Shown in pieces: positions 28,497-37,854 of a DNA stretch of 64,000 nucleotides. Position 1 is the stretch's first letter, and each line of letters starts with the position of its first letter. Under the pieces are notes generated by a model. That model was not told the origin of the DNA. It did not search any database and worked only from the letters and a program-made list of their open reading frames with translations. The DNA is from Diaphorobacter aerolatus (GTDB lineage: Bacteria > Pseudomonadota > Gammaproteobacteria > Burkholderiales > Burkholderiaceae_C). The position numbers and the translations under genes are program-made. The DNA is taken from the NCBI RefSeq assembly GCF_014489535.1, contig NZ_CP060783.1, forward strand, positions 3,018,501-3,082,500, in the 5' to 3' direction.

Positions 28497-29351
28497 TTTA
28501 GACGGTTGAACATTCCGGAGTAATTCGGCCATAGACGCCCGGTGCACAGCATTGGGCGTCTGCATTTTCAGCGATGTGTGCAGTCTCTCGCAGTTGTATA
28601 TCTGCACGGACTCCTTCACCATTCGCCTGGCCTGGGCCAGATCGGCTGGCCTTTGAAGTAGTAACTCACCTTTCAGGATTCCGTTGACCCGCTCGGCCAG
28701 TGCATTCTGGTAGCAGTCGTAGCCATCGGTCATCGAGCACGTCACCCCGTGACGCTTGTGCAACTCCTGGTAGTAGTCTGCGCAGTATTGAATGCCTCTG
28801 TCCGAATGATGCGTCAGTGGTTGCTGGCTTTGTCGTGCTTTCAATGCGTTCTTGAACGCCTGCGCCACTTCCTGCGTCTGCAGGCTTGCGTGGACATGCC
28901 AGCCCACGATCTTGCGTGAGTAGGCGTCTGTGATCAGGCTCAGGTAGACGAACTTTCCCTGCGTGGGCAGGTAGGTGATGTCCGCCACCCAGACTTGCTC
29001 GCTTCTTGTGGCCTGCTCCTGCTGTGGCCCGCCCTTGAGCAGGTTCGGGTGGCGCCTGAAGCGATGATGGCTGTGAGTTGTCTTGTGATAGGCCCGCTTT
29101 GGCGCAACAAGCATTCTGGCGTTGCGCAGCACATCAAACAGCGCGTCCCGTCCCATCGCTATACCCGCCTTCTGTAGCGGAACCTCCAGCATTTTCTGGA
29201 GCTTGCGCGTGCCCACCCGGGGTTGGCGCATGCGCTCGTGTTCAACAAGTTGCACGACCGTCTGGGCCTGGTTCATGCGCGCGGCGTGGCGCTGGCAGCC
29301 CTGGTAATGCGCCTGACGGCTCATGCCCATGTGTTGGCAAGCTCTGCTCAC
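28485..29351 (-). CDS. IS3-family transposase OrfB (integrase core)
   Basis: A 288-residue open frame holding the rve integrase core. The DDE triad is visible: Asp in WVADITYLP, Asp in HHSDRGIQYC, and Glu in NALAERVNGILKGEL. An HTH-like_21 region precedes it (RVGTRKLQKML). It is normally made as an OrfAB fusion through -1 frameshifting at the AAAAAAG site in the end of orfA. The frame is open upstream of the annotated start into the slippage site, as that model requires. Confidence 0.92.
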   Translation of the reverse strand: MSRACQHMGMSRQAHYQGCQRHAARMNQAQTVVQLVEHERMRQPRVGTRKLQKMLEVPLQKAGIAMGRDALFDVLRNARMLVAPKRAYHKTTHSHHRFRRHPNLLKGGPQQEQATRSEQVWVADITYLPTQGKFVYLSLITDAYSRKIVGWHVHASLQTQEVAQAFKNALKARQSQQPLTHHSDRGIQYCADYYQELHKRHGVTCSMTDGYDCYQNALAERVNGILKGELLLQRPADLAQARRMVKESVQIYNCERLHTSLKMQTPNAVHRASMAELLRNVQPSKVST

Positions 29352-29353
29352 AC

Positions 29354-29746
29354 TCAGTCCTTGGACGAGTTTTTCCTGGAGAACTTGCCCAAAGGCTTTT
29401 TTACGACACGCACTCCGTAGTCTTTGCGAAGCACATCGATCACTGCTTCAAACAATTGCGCCTTCTGCTGAGAATCCTTGAGCTGTACTTCAAGCTCCTT
29501 GATCCGTTGCTCAGGCGTGAGTGGCTGAGGTTCTTTATCTATCCGCATGGCAGCAGATGATGCACCAACACTCCAGCCCAGTCGCCCGTGTTTGCGCAAC
29601 CACACCAACACGGTCGATCTCCCCTGAATGCCGTATTTGCTTTGCGCTTGTCTGTATGTCAGCTCGCCTTTTTCTACCTGCTCCACCACCGCCAGCTTAA
29701 AAGCCAGCGTGTAGTCGCGCTGCGTACGTTTGATCTCTGATTCCAT
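29354..29746 (-). CDS. IS3-family transposase OrfA
   Basis: A 130-residue protein with an N-terminal HTH (YTLAFKLAVVEQVEKGELTY; QAQSKYGIQGRSTVLVWLR) and a C-terminal leucine-zipper-like coiled coil (EQRIKELEVQLKDSQQKAQLFEAVIDVL). It binds the element ends and, fused to OrfB, forms the transposase. Confidence 0.92.
   Translation of the reverse strand: MESEIKRTQRDYTLAFKLAVVEQVEKGELTYRQAQSKYGIQGRSTVLVWLRKHGRLGWSVGASSAAMRIDKEPQPLTPEQRIKELEVQLKDSQQKAQLFEAVIDVLRKDYGVRVVKKPLGKFSRKNSSKD
29396..29402 (-). promoter_or_regulatory. Programmed -1 frameshift site AAAAAAG
   Basis: The heptamer AAAAAAG lies 48 bases upstream of the orfA stop. A -1 shift here joins orfA to the open frame of orfB (reading RKKAFGQVLQEKLVQGL into SRACQHM). 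This is the standard IS3-family mechanism and differs from the sequencing indels elsewhere in the window. Confidence 0.85.
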
Positions 29747-29773
29747 CTCGCTTGCCTTTTTTGCAAGTCCAAG

Positions 29774-29799
29774 GTGTCAACTTTATTCAGGACGGGTCA
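29774..29799. repeat. IS terminal inverted repeat (orfA-side end)
   Basis: 26-base end of the IS3-family element, flanked outside by AAA. Confidence 0.85.
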
Positions 29800-29925
29800 A
29801 AATCGATTGGGGAAGGACTGTGTTGGCGGCTTGCGGCCAGAAGCGGACGGTGGTGGTTAGGAAGGGCTGACGATCAACGATGTTGCTGAGAGGGCTCGGC
29901 GTCATCGAGCCAATGGGGCATTTTT

Positions 29926-31080
29926 TTATTCGTGAGACGGAGCAGCCAAAAGCTGCAAGCCGTTGGCTTGCAGTGCATCAAGAAGGTCGTAGAAGGAAAC
30001 GTCAACACTCCATCGGCCCATTGCATAGGCGCTCACCTGGTATGGAGCAAAAAGAAATGTGAAGTGATCTACACTGACTGTAAAAGCTGCGAAATTCTCC
30101 GCGTTCGGGCCAGCTCCTGACTGAAACCACTTCATCTGATCGTCGTCGGGTTTCTGACCCATTCGAATCCAGCACTCTCGGCAGAGGGCAGCTATGCATA
30201 GTTCGCTAATGCGTTTGATAGCTTCTGGACCGTCTTTGAAAAAGTCTTCAAGACTAAGGATGTGCAACTGATCCTGTATGGCGAAATTGAACGTTTCGAA
30301 GTGCGAGTTGGGGTGCGCCGCTCCCGCGCTATACCAACCAACTTCATATGTCAGACTCAGAAGTTGAGTAGTGGCGTGGACGACCCCAAAGCCGTCCCAT
30401 CGGCCATTCATTGCAGAAAATCCGTCAATCTCTGGGTAGATATCAGGTGATTGATCCCAAGGTTTTTGACGGGATTCGATTAGCGTTTTGGCTGCTCGTC
30501 CCGCAAAGAAGAATGTGAGCTCTTTTGCAATGTCCGAGAGAGATGCTGACTCAAACCGAGGATATTCAATTTTTATGTCGTGTCCGGGAGCACCTTGCCA
30601 CTGCTCCTCGAATTTCTCGGTAAACACTCGGAACGGGCCGGCGTCTAAACCTCTGGCTAATTCGATGGACTGCTGCTCGGCAGCGAGCTTCAATGAGGCT
30701 TGGACTTGCTCCCAAGCTCCTGCGGTACTCAGGTCAACGTATTGAAGTCGTCCGGCAATGTGACTAGGAACTTCGCATGGCTCAAGGAGCAGCGGAATCA
30801 CATATATGTCCGTAGGTTGCTTGTATCTGAGACGTTCGATAGCGTCATTGGCCTCGCGTTGCACAAAACCACGTTTGTTGACGCTTTGTTTGCTCAACAA
30901 GAGAACAACTACGTTTGCATCGCTGAATGCTCTGTCGATTTCTGCCTCCCAGTTCTGACCGGGAAGCAGGTGTTTTACATCCATCCAAGGACTAGTCCCA
31001 TCCTGGATAAGAAGGTCGTAGTATTTCAGCGCGAGATCCCGATCCTCTTTCGCATAACTCACGAAAATCTTAAGTGACAC
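29926..31080 (-). CDS. TIR-domain protein with C-terminal DUF4163/DUF3298 (RsiV-like) region
   Basis: A 384-residue soluble protein with no signal or membrane segment. Residues 1-130 are a TIR domain: KIFVSYAKEDRDLA opens it, and NWEAEIDRAF places a glutamate (about residue 47) where bacterial TIR NADases keep their catalytic residue. Residues 170-384 resemble the DUF4163 plus DUF3298 fold of RsiV/PdaC-type proteins (YEVGWYSAGAAHPNSHFETF, LSLEDFFKD, FAPYQVSAYAMGRW). The GTG start at 31080 is favoured because AGGAG lies five bases upstream; an ATG at 31125 has no such site. The gene is AT-richer than its neighbours, stands alone, and is next to an IS, so recent transfer is likely. A defence or stress effector role is inference. 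Confidence 0.72.
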   Translation of the reverse strand: MSLKIFVSYAKEDRDLALKYYDLLIQDGTSPWMDVKHLLPGQNWEAEIDRAFSDANVVVLLLSKQSVNKRGFVQREANDAIERLRYKQPTDIYVIPLLLEPCEVPSHIAGRLQYVDLSTAGAWEQVQASLKLAAEQQSIELARGLDAGPFRVFTEKFEEQWQGAPGHDIKIEYPRFESASLSDIAKELTFFFAGRAAKTLIESRQKPWDQSPDIYPEIDGFSAMNGRWDGFGVVHATTQLLSLTYEVGWYSAGAAHPNSHFETFNFAIQDQLHILSLEDFFKDGPEAIKRISELCIAALCRECWIRMGQKPDDDQMKWFQSGAGPNAENFAAFTVSVDHFTFLFAPYQVSAYAMGRWSVDVSFYDLLDALQANGLQLLAAPSHE

Positions 31081-31354
31081 AGCAGCTCCTATAGTTTCAA
31101 AGACCGTAGCCTGCGCACGAGGCATTGCTCATATCATTGCTCCGTAGATCGTCAGACAACGGTGTTGTGGATTTGCTCTGACCGACTGCTTTGGGTCGGA
31201 AGCAGCACTTCAACGATTAGAACTGAAGTTGCCGCCCCGCCAAATGCGCAGGCCGTTTTGTTTCCGGGGCGAGGTAGATCAGCAGTTGCTCATCCAGGCA
31301 CCATCCCAACACGAATGATGTTACCTGCGCCGCCATTCGCATCACCCCACCGCG

Positions 31355-32334
31355 TCACTGCGCCGTAATCTTGCGCTCCCGCACAATCGCCCCCACTGGT
31401 CGTATTCCTTCTTCATGAAGGTCGCGAACTCGGCGCGGGTGGTGGGTTGGGGGTCGAGGCCGTGTTTGCTCAGCGCGTCCTTTACGCCTGGGTCGTTGAG
31501 TACCTTCACGATTTCCTTGTTCCAGCGGTCGAGCATCGGGGCAGGGGTTTTGGACGAGGCCACGAATGCATACCAGTTCAGTGCCTGAAATCCCGGATAG
31601 CCGGATTCGGCCACGGTGGGGATGTTGGGCAGGTAGCTGGGGCGCTTGAGGCCGGTGGTCGCGAGCGGGATCAGCTTGCCGGTTTCGATGTGCGGCAGGG
31701 CCGTGGGTGGTGCGGCGAAATAGCTGGCGACGCGCTCGCCGAGCAGGTCTTGCAGCGCCGGTGCGCCGCCCTTGTAGGGCACGTGCACCATGTTGACGCC
31801 CGCGCGCTGGTTGAACAGCTCGCCCGCGAGGTGCGATGCCGAGCCCGCACCCGTCGATGCGAATTCCACGTTGCTGGTCTTGGCCTTGGCGACGAATTCG
31901 GCGAGCGTCTTCACGCCGACGGCCTTGTTCACGACAAGTACGTTCGGGAAATACACGCCGCCCGAGATCGGCGCGAGGTCCTTGAACGGGTCGTAGCTCA
32001 GCTTCATGAGGTGCGGCGCAATCGTGAGCGGGCCGACCGAGCCGAACAGCAGCACTGAACCGTCAGAGGCACCCGATGCCACCTGCTGGTGCGCGATGTT
32101 GCCGCCCGCGCCACCCCGGTTGTCCACCACGACCGACTGGCCGATGTTTTCGCCGAGCTTCTTGGCGATGAGGCGCGCGGCTGCGTCGGCCGCGCCACCG
32201 GCTGCAAAGCCGACGACCAGCGTCACGGGCTTGGTGGGTGGAAAGACGGGATCGGCGGCGTGCGCCGTGCTGACGCCCAGGGCGGCCAGGCTGGCGATGG
32301 CCGTGGCGCGAAGGAGTAGGGATCGTTTGTTCAT
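31355..32334 (-). CDS. Bug-family (TctC-type) substrate-binding protein of the tcu locus, one likely sequencing frameshift
   Basis: About 326 residues after restoring a G near 31392, which gives the usual ending KKEYDQWGAIVRERKITAQ. A signal peptide ends at STAHA. Bug motifs: FPPTKPVTLVVGFAAGGAAD, VVVDNRGGAGGNIAHQQVA and IPTVAESGYPGF. It lies 159 bases downstream of tcuB on the same strand. In Salmonella the tcu locus has an MFS importer (TcuC); here a Bug receptor takes that place, which implies a tripartite-type uptake route for citrate or tricarballylate with membrane partners elsewhere. Confidence 0.88.
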
Positions 32335-32493
32335 CGTGATTTTTCCTGTGTGTTGAAGTCTGTCAAACCGCAGCAGCTGTGGCACCATGAAACGCTGCTT
32401 TTCTTGTCTTGCGATGGCCTTGTCAACGCGCAACGTTGACGAGCGCGGAGTTCGCCGACTACCGCACGAGGCTGTCTAGAAACGTCAATTGAA

Positions 32494-33678
32494 TCAGTCC
32501 GCGCCGAGGCCAATCGGATTCGGTTCACGCTTCTCGGTCGTGTGGCGCAGCAGGGCCGCCGTGCGGAAGACGCCGTGTGCAAATTTGCCATAGGGCAGCG
32601 TAAGAAACAACGCCATCACCGCGCCGAGGTGTGCGCACAGCAGCAATGCCATGGCTGGCGTGCTGCGGAAAATCCAGAGCGCGAGGCCGGTGAGCGAGAC
32701 CAGGAACAGTAACGCGATGAAGCCGAGGTCCATGGGCTTTTGCTTCAGGTCTCCGTGTTCCGGATCACGCCTGCGGTTCAGGTGCCACAGGCCGCTGGTG
32801 CCGACGAGCAGGCTCACACCGCCCAATGCGCCGAGGATCTTGGGCAGGCTGGGAAGCTCGTATGGCGCGACGATGCCGAACAGGTAGTGATACACCGTGC
32901 CGAGCGCGGTTGCCGCAAAACACAGCATGAAACCGTAGAACGTGAAATGGTGCATGCGGCGACGTGCGAGCGTGTAGGCATCGTCTTCGTTCGGGCAACC
33001 CTGACCCGCACCGCCGTCGAGGTACTTCATGCGCAGCACGTCGTGCGTGGCTTCCGCCGCAGCGGGGCCGCTCACGTCGGCGCCGCTGGTGGCCGGTTTG
33101 ATCTGCTTCCAGAACTTGCTTACCGCCATGGATAACGCAAACACCACAAACAGGAAAACCGGCGCGAACATGCCAACCAGCAGGTTGTGCGGGAACAGGT
33201 TGTAGAAATTGCCGGCGGTTTGTTCGCTCCACAGGGCACCGAGGCCACCGTGTGCGGCCGCAGCGATGATCAGGAACAGCGCCAGGCCGACGACCAGCGC
33301 CAGCGCCAGCGTGAGGCCGTTGTTCTTGTAGAGTTTTCCAAACGAGGGCGGCCACGCGTACTCGGCATAGGTTTGGCCGCGCACCTCGGCCATGGCCCTG
33401 GGCACGTTGACTGCGAATTCATGCGGTGGCGCGTACTGGCACGCGTGCAGGCAGGCACCGCAGTTGTGGCACAGATTGGCAAGAAAATTCACGTCGGCCT
33501 TCGGAAATTCGAGGCGCCGCGTCATTGCGGGAAACACCGCGCAGAAGCCTTCGCAATAGCGACAGGCGTTGCAGATCTGCATGACGCGCGCAACTTCGTC
33601 TTCGGCGGGCGTCATGGGCACGATATGGCCTTGGGCGAGTGCCTTGGCGTCGTCGGTCAGGGCTTGTAGCGTTTGCAT
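32494..33678 (-). CDS. tcuB: Tricarballylate/citrate utilization protein TcuB
   Basis: A 394-residue membrane iron-sulfur protein. Two cysteine clusters near residues 36-46 ([11 protein letters not shown]) and 70-80 ([11 protein letters not shown]) fit two [4Fe-4S] centres. Several membrane segments follow ([55 protein letters not shown]), with haem-type histidines in RMHHFTFYG. TcuB reoxidises the flavin of TcuA and passes electrons to the quinone pool. It starts 37 bases after the tcuA stop. Confidence 0.93.
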   Translation of the reverse strand: MQTLQALTDDAKALAQGHIVPMTPAEDEVARVMQICNACRYCEGFCAVFPAMTRRLEFPKADVNFLANLCHNCGACLHACQYAPPHEFAVNVPRAMAEVRGQTYAEYAWPPSFGKLYKNNGLTLALALVVGLALFLIIAAAAHGGLGALWSEQTAGNFYNLFPHNLLVGMFAPVFLFVVFALSMAVSKFWKQIKPATSGADVSGPAAAEATHDVLRMKYLDGGAGQGCPNEDDAYTLARRRMHHFTFYGFMLCFAATALGTVYHYLFGIVAPYELPSLPKILGALGGVSLLVGTSGLWHLNRRRDPEHGDLKQKPMDLGFIALLFLVSLTGLALWIFRSTPAMALLLCAHLGAVMALFLTLPYGKFAHGVFRTAALLRHTTEKREPNPIGLGAD

Positions 33679-33715
33679 GGTGGGGCGGCCTTACTTCTTA
33701 CTCACACACTCGGAT

Positions 33716-35154
33716 TCATTGGTCACTGACAGCGCCTGCAACCGCAGGCTTGCCCTGTGCGGCCAGCGCCGCGTTGCGTCCCGCGATGCGACCGAAGGCC
33801 GTGCCGATGGACATGCCGACACCGGCGGTATAGCCCTTGCCGAGCACGTTGCCAGCCATCATCTCGCCGGCCACGAACAGGTTGCGGCTTGGCTGGTCGT
33901 TGAAGCGCACGGCCGATGTGTCGTCCACTTTCAAACCCAGGTAGGTGAATGTCACGCCGGGGCGCAGTGCGTAGCCGTAGAACGGCGCGGTATCGATGGG
34001 GCGCGCCCAGTGCGTCTTGGCTGGCGTGATGCCCTGGGTGTGGCAATCGTCGAGCGCGGTGTGATCGAAGTGGCCGACATGGCAGTTGTCGTTGTATTCG
34101 GTGAGCGTCTGCATGAAGGTGGCGCGATCCAGCTCCAGCTTGTCGGCCAGTTCTTCGAGCGAGTTCGCCTTCACGCCCGGAAACACCGGCGGCATGAAGC
34201 GACCGATGGCCTTGGAGTCAATGATCGAATACGCGATCTGGCCCGGCTGCATCGCCACGAGTCGCCCCAGATCGCATAGCGCTTGGGCCAGAAGTCCTCG
34301 CCCTCATCATAGAAGCGCCTGGCCTCGCGGTTGACCACCACGCCGAGCGACACGCAGTCGATGCGCGTGCAGATGCCGCCGTCATACAGCGGCGCGCGCG
34401 CATCAATGGCCACCATGTGAGCCTGCGTCGGATCGCCGATGCGGTCGGCGTTCTGCTCGTCGAGCATGTGCCTGAGCAGCACACCCTTGTTGAACGCCGT
34501 GCCGCGAATCAGAAAGTTGTCGGACGGAAACTCGCCGCGCTCGTTCTGGCCCCAGGCCTCGCGCAGCCATTCGCGGTTGGACTCGAAGCCACCCGCCGCC
34601 AGCACGCAGCTCTTCGCGGTGAAGCGCTTGCCGTTGCTGGTGAGGGCAGCCTTGAACACGCCGTTGTCGATCTCGAGGCGATCCACGGGGGTTTCGTAAT
34701 GGATCTGTACGCCGAGCCGTTCGGCGCTGCGGAAATACGCATTCACGAGCGCCGTGCCGCCACCCATGAAGAACGCATTGGTGCGCGCCACGTGCAGCGC
34801 ACCCGAAAGCGGTGGCTGGAAGATCACGCCATGCCTGCGCATCCAGTGACGACAGGTGGACGAGGCGCGGATCACCATGCGCGCGAGGTGTTCGTTGGTG
34901 ATGCCGCCGGTCACCTTGAGCAGGTCCTGCCAGAACTCCTCTTCCGGGTAGGCATCGGTCAGCACATCCTGCGGCGCGTCGTGCATGCAGCGCAGATTGC
35001 GCGTGTGACCAGAGTTGCCGCCGCGCCAGTCGCGCGGCGCAGATTCGAGCAAGGTGACGCGCGCACCGGCCTCGGCCGCCATGAGGGCTGCGCACAGCGC
35101 GGCATTGCCGCCGCCGATCACCAGCACGTCGCTGTCGAAGGCTTCGGCGCTCAT
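33716..35154 (-). CDS. tcuA: FAD-dependent tricarballylate dehydrogenase TcuA, one likely sequencing frameshift
   Basis: About 479 residues after restoring a G near 34266. Oxidises tricarballylate to cis-aconitate. The FAD-binding motif DVLVIGGGNAALCAALMAAEAGARV opens the protein; the fumarate-reductase-like capping domain and the closing FAD motif (NLFVAGEMMAGNVLGKGYTAGVGMSIG) are clear. Start at 35154 (MSAEAF) puts the Rossmann motif about ten residues in; an in-frame ATG at 35184 is possible. Sits between the tcuB gene and a LysR regulator, the classical order. Confidence 0.92.
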
Positions 35155-35388
35155 GATGAAAGCGGGCCGCCAGCGCGGCTGCATGGGGATGAAAGGGCAG
35201 TGTGTATCGTGGGCACAGCGGACCTCGTCGTGGGAGTGTGTTTTTGTGATCGCTCGTTCCTGACGCGCCGCGCCGCAACAAAGGCGGCCCTCAGCGCGAG
35301 GAACGGGTGGCTGATCCGAATGTAGGGAACCGGGCGCACCGTGACCAGAGGGCTTACGGCAAGGCTACTTCACGGTTTGTGATGGGTT

Positions 35389-35419
35389 GCGAGCGCCCCC
35401 GGCTGCGTTCGGCGCTCGC
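35389..35419 (+). terminator. Strong hairpin between LysR regulator and tcuA
   Basis: A perfect 9-bp stem (GCGAGCGCC / GGCGCTCGC) with a 13-base loop is followed on the plus strand by GGGGGATTTTT. No T-tract follows it on the minus strand, the direction of the genes. It may therefore end antisense transcripts or act as an mRNA hairpin downstream of the LysR gene. The rest of 35155-35435 shows no gene. Confidence 0.45.
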
Positions 35420-35435
35420 GGGGGATTTTTCGCTT

Positions 35436-36382
35436 TCAGCCGAGGCGCTGCTCGTGTGCGACCAGACTGGCCCCAATCCACTTGCCCGACTGCACCAACT
35501 GCTTCGCGCAGTCTGCCAGCACCACGCGCGCGGCGAGGGCGGCGGGGGAGAGTTCGTCGTCGGACAGGCTGCACAGTTGCGCGTGGCGGCGCACGCGGTC
35601 GTCGTCGATCTCCGTCCATGAGAAGCGCTCCGCCGCATCTTCATACGGATTGACGGCGGACCAGGGCTGGACGGTTGCACCGAGGCCCGCATCCACCGCT
35701 TCCATGAGCATGGTGAGCGAATCGATCTCCATTGCAAGCTGCGGCTGGAAACCCGCCTGCGCGCAGGCCGTGACGACCGAGCTGCGCAGGCCGTGCGTGC
35801 CGGAGGGCAGGATCAGCGGCTTTTGCTGAAGCTGTTGCAGGCTCATTTTCTCGGCCAGCGGCCACAGCGGATTGCGGCGTGACTGGATCAGGAACAGGCG
35901 TTCTTCGAGCAGCGGCGTCACGCTCCAGCGGCGCGCGGTGTTGACGTCGAAGAGGATGGCCAGATCGAGCTGACGCGCATTGAGCAGGCTGGCCATGTGA
36001 CCCGAGAGCGCCGAGACCATGTGCAGCCGCACGTCGGGGTAGCGCTCGCGCATCGCACGCATGAGCGGCAGGCCGAGCACGGATGCAATCGTGGGCGACA
36101 GCCCGACACTCACCGCGCCGGAAAGCCGTGCCTGCTGCGCCGCAAGAATCGCCTGATCGGCATGGCGCAGCGTGAGTTGCGCCTCATGAAAGAACGCAAG
36201 TCCGGCCTCGGTGGGCACGGCCCCTTGCTCGTGCGCTGCAGGAGCCGCGTGGAGAGTTCGCCTTCCAGACGACTGATTTGCTGGCTCAGCGCCGACTGCA
36301 CCATGCCCAGATCGAGCGCGGCCCGCCCCATCGAGCCCAGCTCGACGATGCGGACAAAGTAGCGGAGCTGGCGCAGTTCCAT
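35436..36382 (-). CDS. LysR-family regulator of the tcu locus (TcuR-like), one likely sequencing frameshift
   Basis: About 315 residues after restoring a G near 36222. The HTH is clear (LRQLRYFVRIVELGSMGRAALDLGMVQSALSQQISRLEGEL), and the rest reads as a LysR effector domain (GAVSVGLSPTIASVLGLPLM; LPSGTHGLRSSV). It lies directly upstream of tcuA on the same strand, where Salmonella has the LysR activator gene tcuR. The name TcuR rests on context; the NAC/Cbl-like HTH alone would also fit other LysR groups. Confidence 0.82.
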
Positions 36383-36415
36383 GGGGAGTTTCACACTTTT
36401 TCAGGCCGTCAGGGA

Positions 36416-37495
36416 TCAGAACCGATACTGCATCCCGACCCCGAACCCGGTCGCGCGGCTCTTGTTGCCTGGGCCCTGGTAGCCGTCGTCCCAATTCGTC
36501 AGATCGAATTCGGCATACAGCTTGGTGCGATACGAGATCTTGTATTCGTAGAACGCGACAAAGCGCCCAAAGCCGTCGTCGGCGTATTGCGAGCGCTCGC
36601 GGGCGACCTTGTAGTAGGCCAGCGTCCAATCGGCCTTGGTGGTGGTCGAAAGGGTCGCGCCCAGCGAGTAGACGCGCTGCGTGGTGCTTGCGAAGTCGCC
36701 TTGATCGGCCTTGCTGTGGGTTGCCGAGGCCGCAAGGCGCGTGTTGCCCGACTGGTAGGCAAGGCCTGCGGTCCATGCCTTGAGCGCGTGGCCTTCGGCG
36801 TCCTTGAACGTCTGGTAGGCGCCCGAGAGCGTAGCGCCCCGGTCTTCGACGCTCATGGCGAGGCCGGTGGAGGACAAGGGCTTGCGGTCACCCGCCTGCT
36901 CGCCAAAGCTGTACATGGCGCTCGTGCGGAAACTGGTGCTCTGGCTGGTGAATTTGACCGCGTTGTCCAGCCAGTAGGCGTTGCCGGCAAGGCCGGTGTT
37001 GCCGTATTGGCTCGTAAGACCCGGCTGGCTCAGCGCGCCGATGGTGAGGTTGGGGTTCAGATCGGGCAGGCGCTTTTGCAGAGGGTCGATCGACGTGAGC
37101 GAGTCTGCCAGCAGCGAGGTCTGGCGGCCTACGGTGAGCAGGCTGCCGGTGCTGTCCCGCAGGCCGATCCAGCTCCCGCGATCAAAGTATTTGCCGCCGT
37201 GGGTCTGCGTGCCGGTATCGGCGTTGATGCCCGATTCCAGCTCCCAGATGGTGCTGAGGCCACCGCTGAGCGGCGTGACGCCGCGCACGCCCCAGCGGCT
37301 CGTATCGTTGATGCCGCTGGTCACGCCGCTTTGTGAGGTGCCGATGGGCGCATGGTCGGCCGAGAGCCCGGACGAGCGGCGCACGCCGAGGTCCATGACG
37401 CCATAGACCGTGAAATCCCGGGCCTGTTGCGCCGCTGCGGGAAGTGCGGAGGTGGCGATGAGCACGGCGCAGAGTGCGCCGAATTCTTTCTTCAA
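36416..37495 (-). CDS. Gram-negative porin (Porin_4 / OmpC-like)
   Basis: A 359-residue outer-membrane porin of the betaproteobacterial trimeric type. The start is a TTG at 37495 ([22 protein letters not shown] as signal peptide), with GGAG six bases upstream; no ATG is close. The mature protein starts with [17 protein letters not shown], contains the SRWGVRG motif, and ends with a C-terminal phenylalanine (GVGMQYRF) needed for BAM-dependent assembly. It ends 33 bases before the tcu regulator starts, so it may feed the tcu uptake route. Confidence 0.88.
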   Translation of the reverse strand: MKKEFGALCAVLIATSALPAAAQQARDFTVYGVMDLGVRRSSGLSADHAPIGTSQSGVTSGINDTSRWGVRGVTPLSGGLSTIWELESGINADTGTQTHGGKYFDRGSWIGLRDSTGSLLTVGRQTSLLADSLTSIDPLQKRLPDLNPNLTIGALSQPGLTSQYGNTGLAGNAYWLDNAVKFTSQSTSFRTSAMYSFGEQAGDRKPLSSTGLAMSVEDRGATLSGAYQTFKDAEGHALKAWTAGLAYQSGNTRLAASATHSKADQGDFASTTQRVYSLGATLSTTTKADWTLAYYKVARERSQYADDGFGRFVAFYEYKISYRTKLYAEFDLTNWDDGYQGPGNKSRATGFGVGMQYRF

Positions 37496-37854
37496 GACTG
37501 ACTCCGTTGTCGGGAGTGAAGAGTGCTCGGATGGCCTTGTCTTCACGCATTCGAGGGGAAACTGTGGTCGCCTACGGGCCCGTTGGATTGATCGTGCAGG
37601 CCATAGACAAGCCGTCAGGATCGCATTCATGGCAGCCGCGATGCGATGACAGGCACTGCAAAAGCAGGGTAGGGAAATCGCACGCAAGCGCTTGTCGGAT
37701 GGGGGCGAGTTTAACCCTCGCCCTTAACGATGGGCGAATTTGCAATAACGTTGCGATTTGTTTCTTTCCTGTGGGGATCGTGAAGCGCCCGCTCAAGGGA
37801 TATGCAATGCCGTTGGCAGCACGGCGCGGGCCAAAAAAATACAATATGGCCCCC
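37496..37854. promoter_or_regulatory. Divergent intergenic region, porin / mnmA
   Basis: 359 bases without a gene between divergent starts. An AT-rich part at 37738-37770 includes the short palindrome GCAA-TAACG-TTGC; a CGCCC...GGGCG hairpin precedes it. TACAAT at 37840 could be a -10 box but lacks a well-spaced -35. No riboswitch or RNA gene seen. Confidence 0.35.

Larger units (their letters stand above)
28471..29799 (-). mobile_element. Complete IS3-family insertion sequence
   Basis: A 1329-base element with imperfect terminal inverted repeats (TGACCCGTCCTAAAT... left; TGACCCGTCCTGAAT... read from the right end; 23 of 26 bases agree), 5'-TG/CA-3' ends typical of IS3, and a 3-base AAA target duplication on both sides. 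It holds orfA and orfB on the minus strand with a -1 slippage site. Ends and both genes are intact, so it may be active. It separates the mlrC gene from the TIR-domain gene. Confidence 0.92.

Noticed and set aside
31162-31354. Possible small gene in the gap between the TIR gene and the Bug receptor
   Set aside because: The open frame of 68 codons has no ribosome-binding site, no domain and ordinary composition; the GACC...GGTC hairpin there is short and lacks a T-tract.
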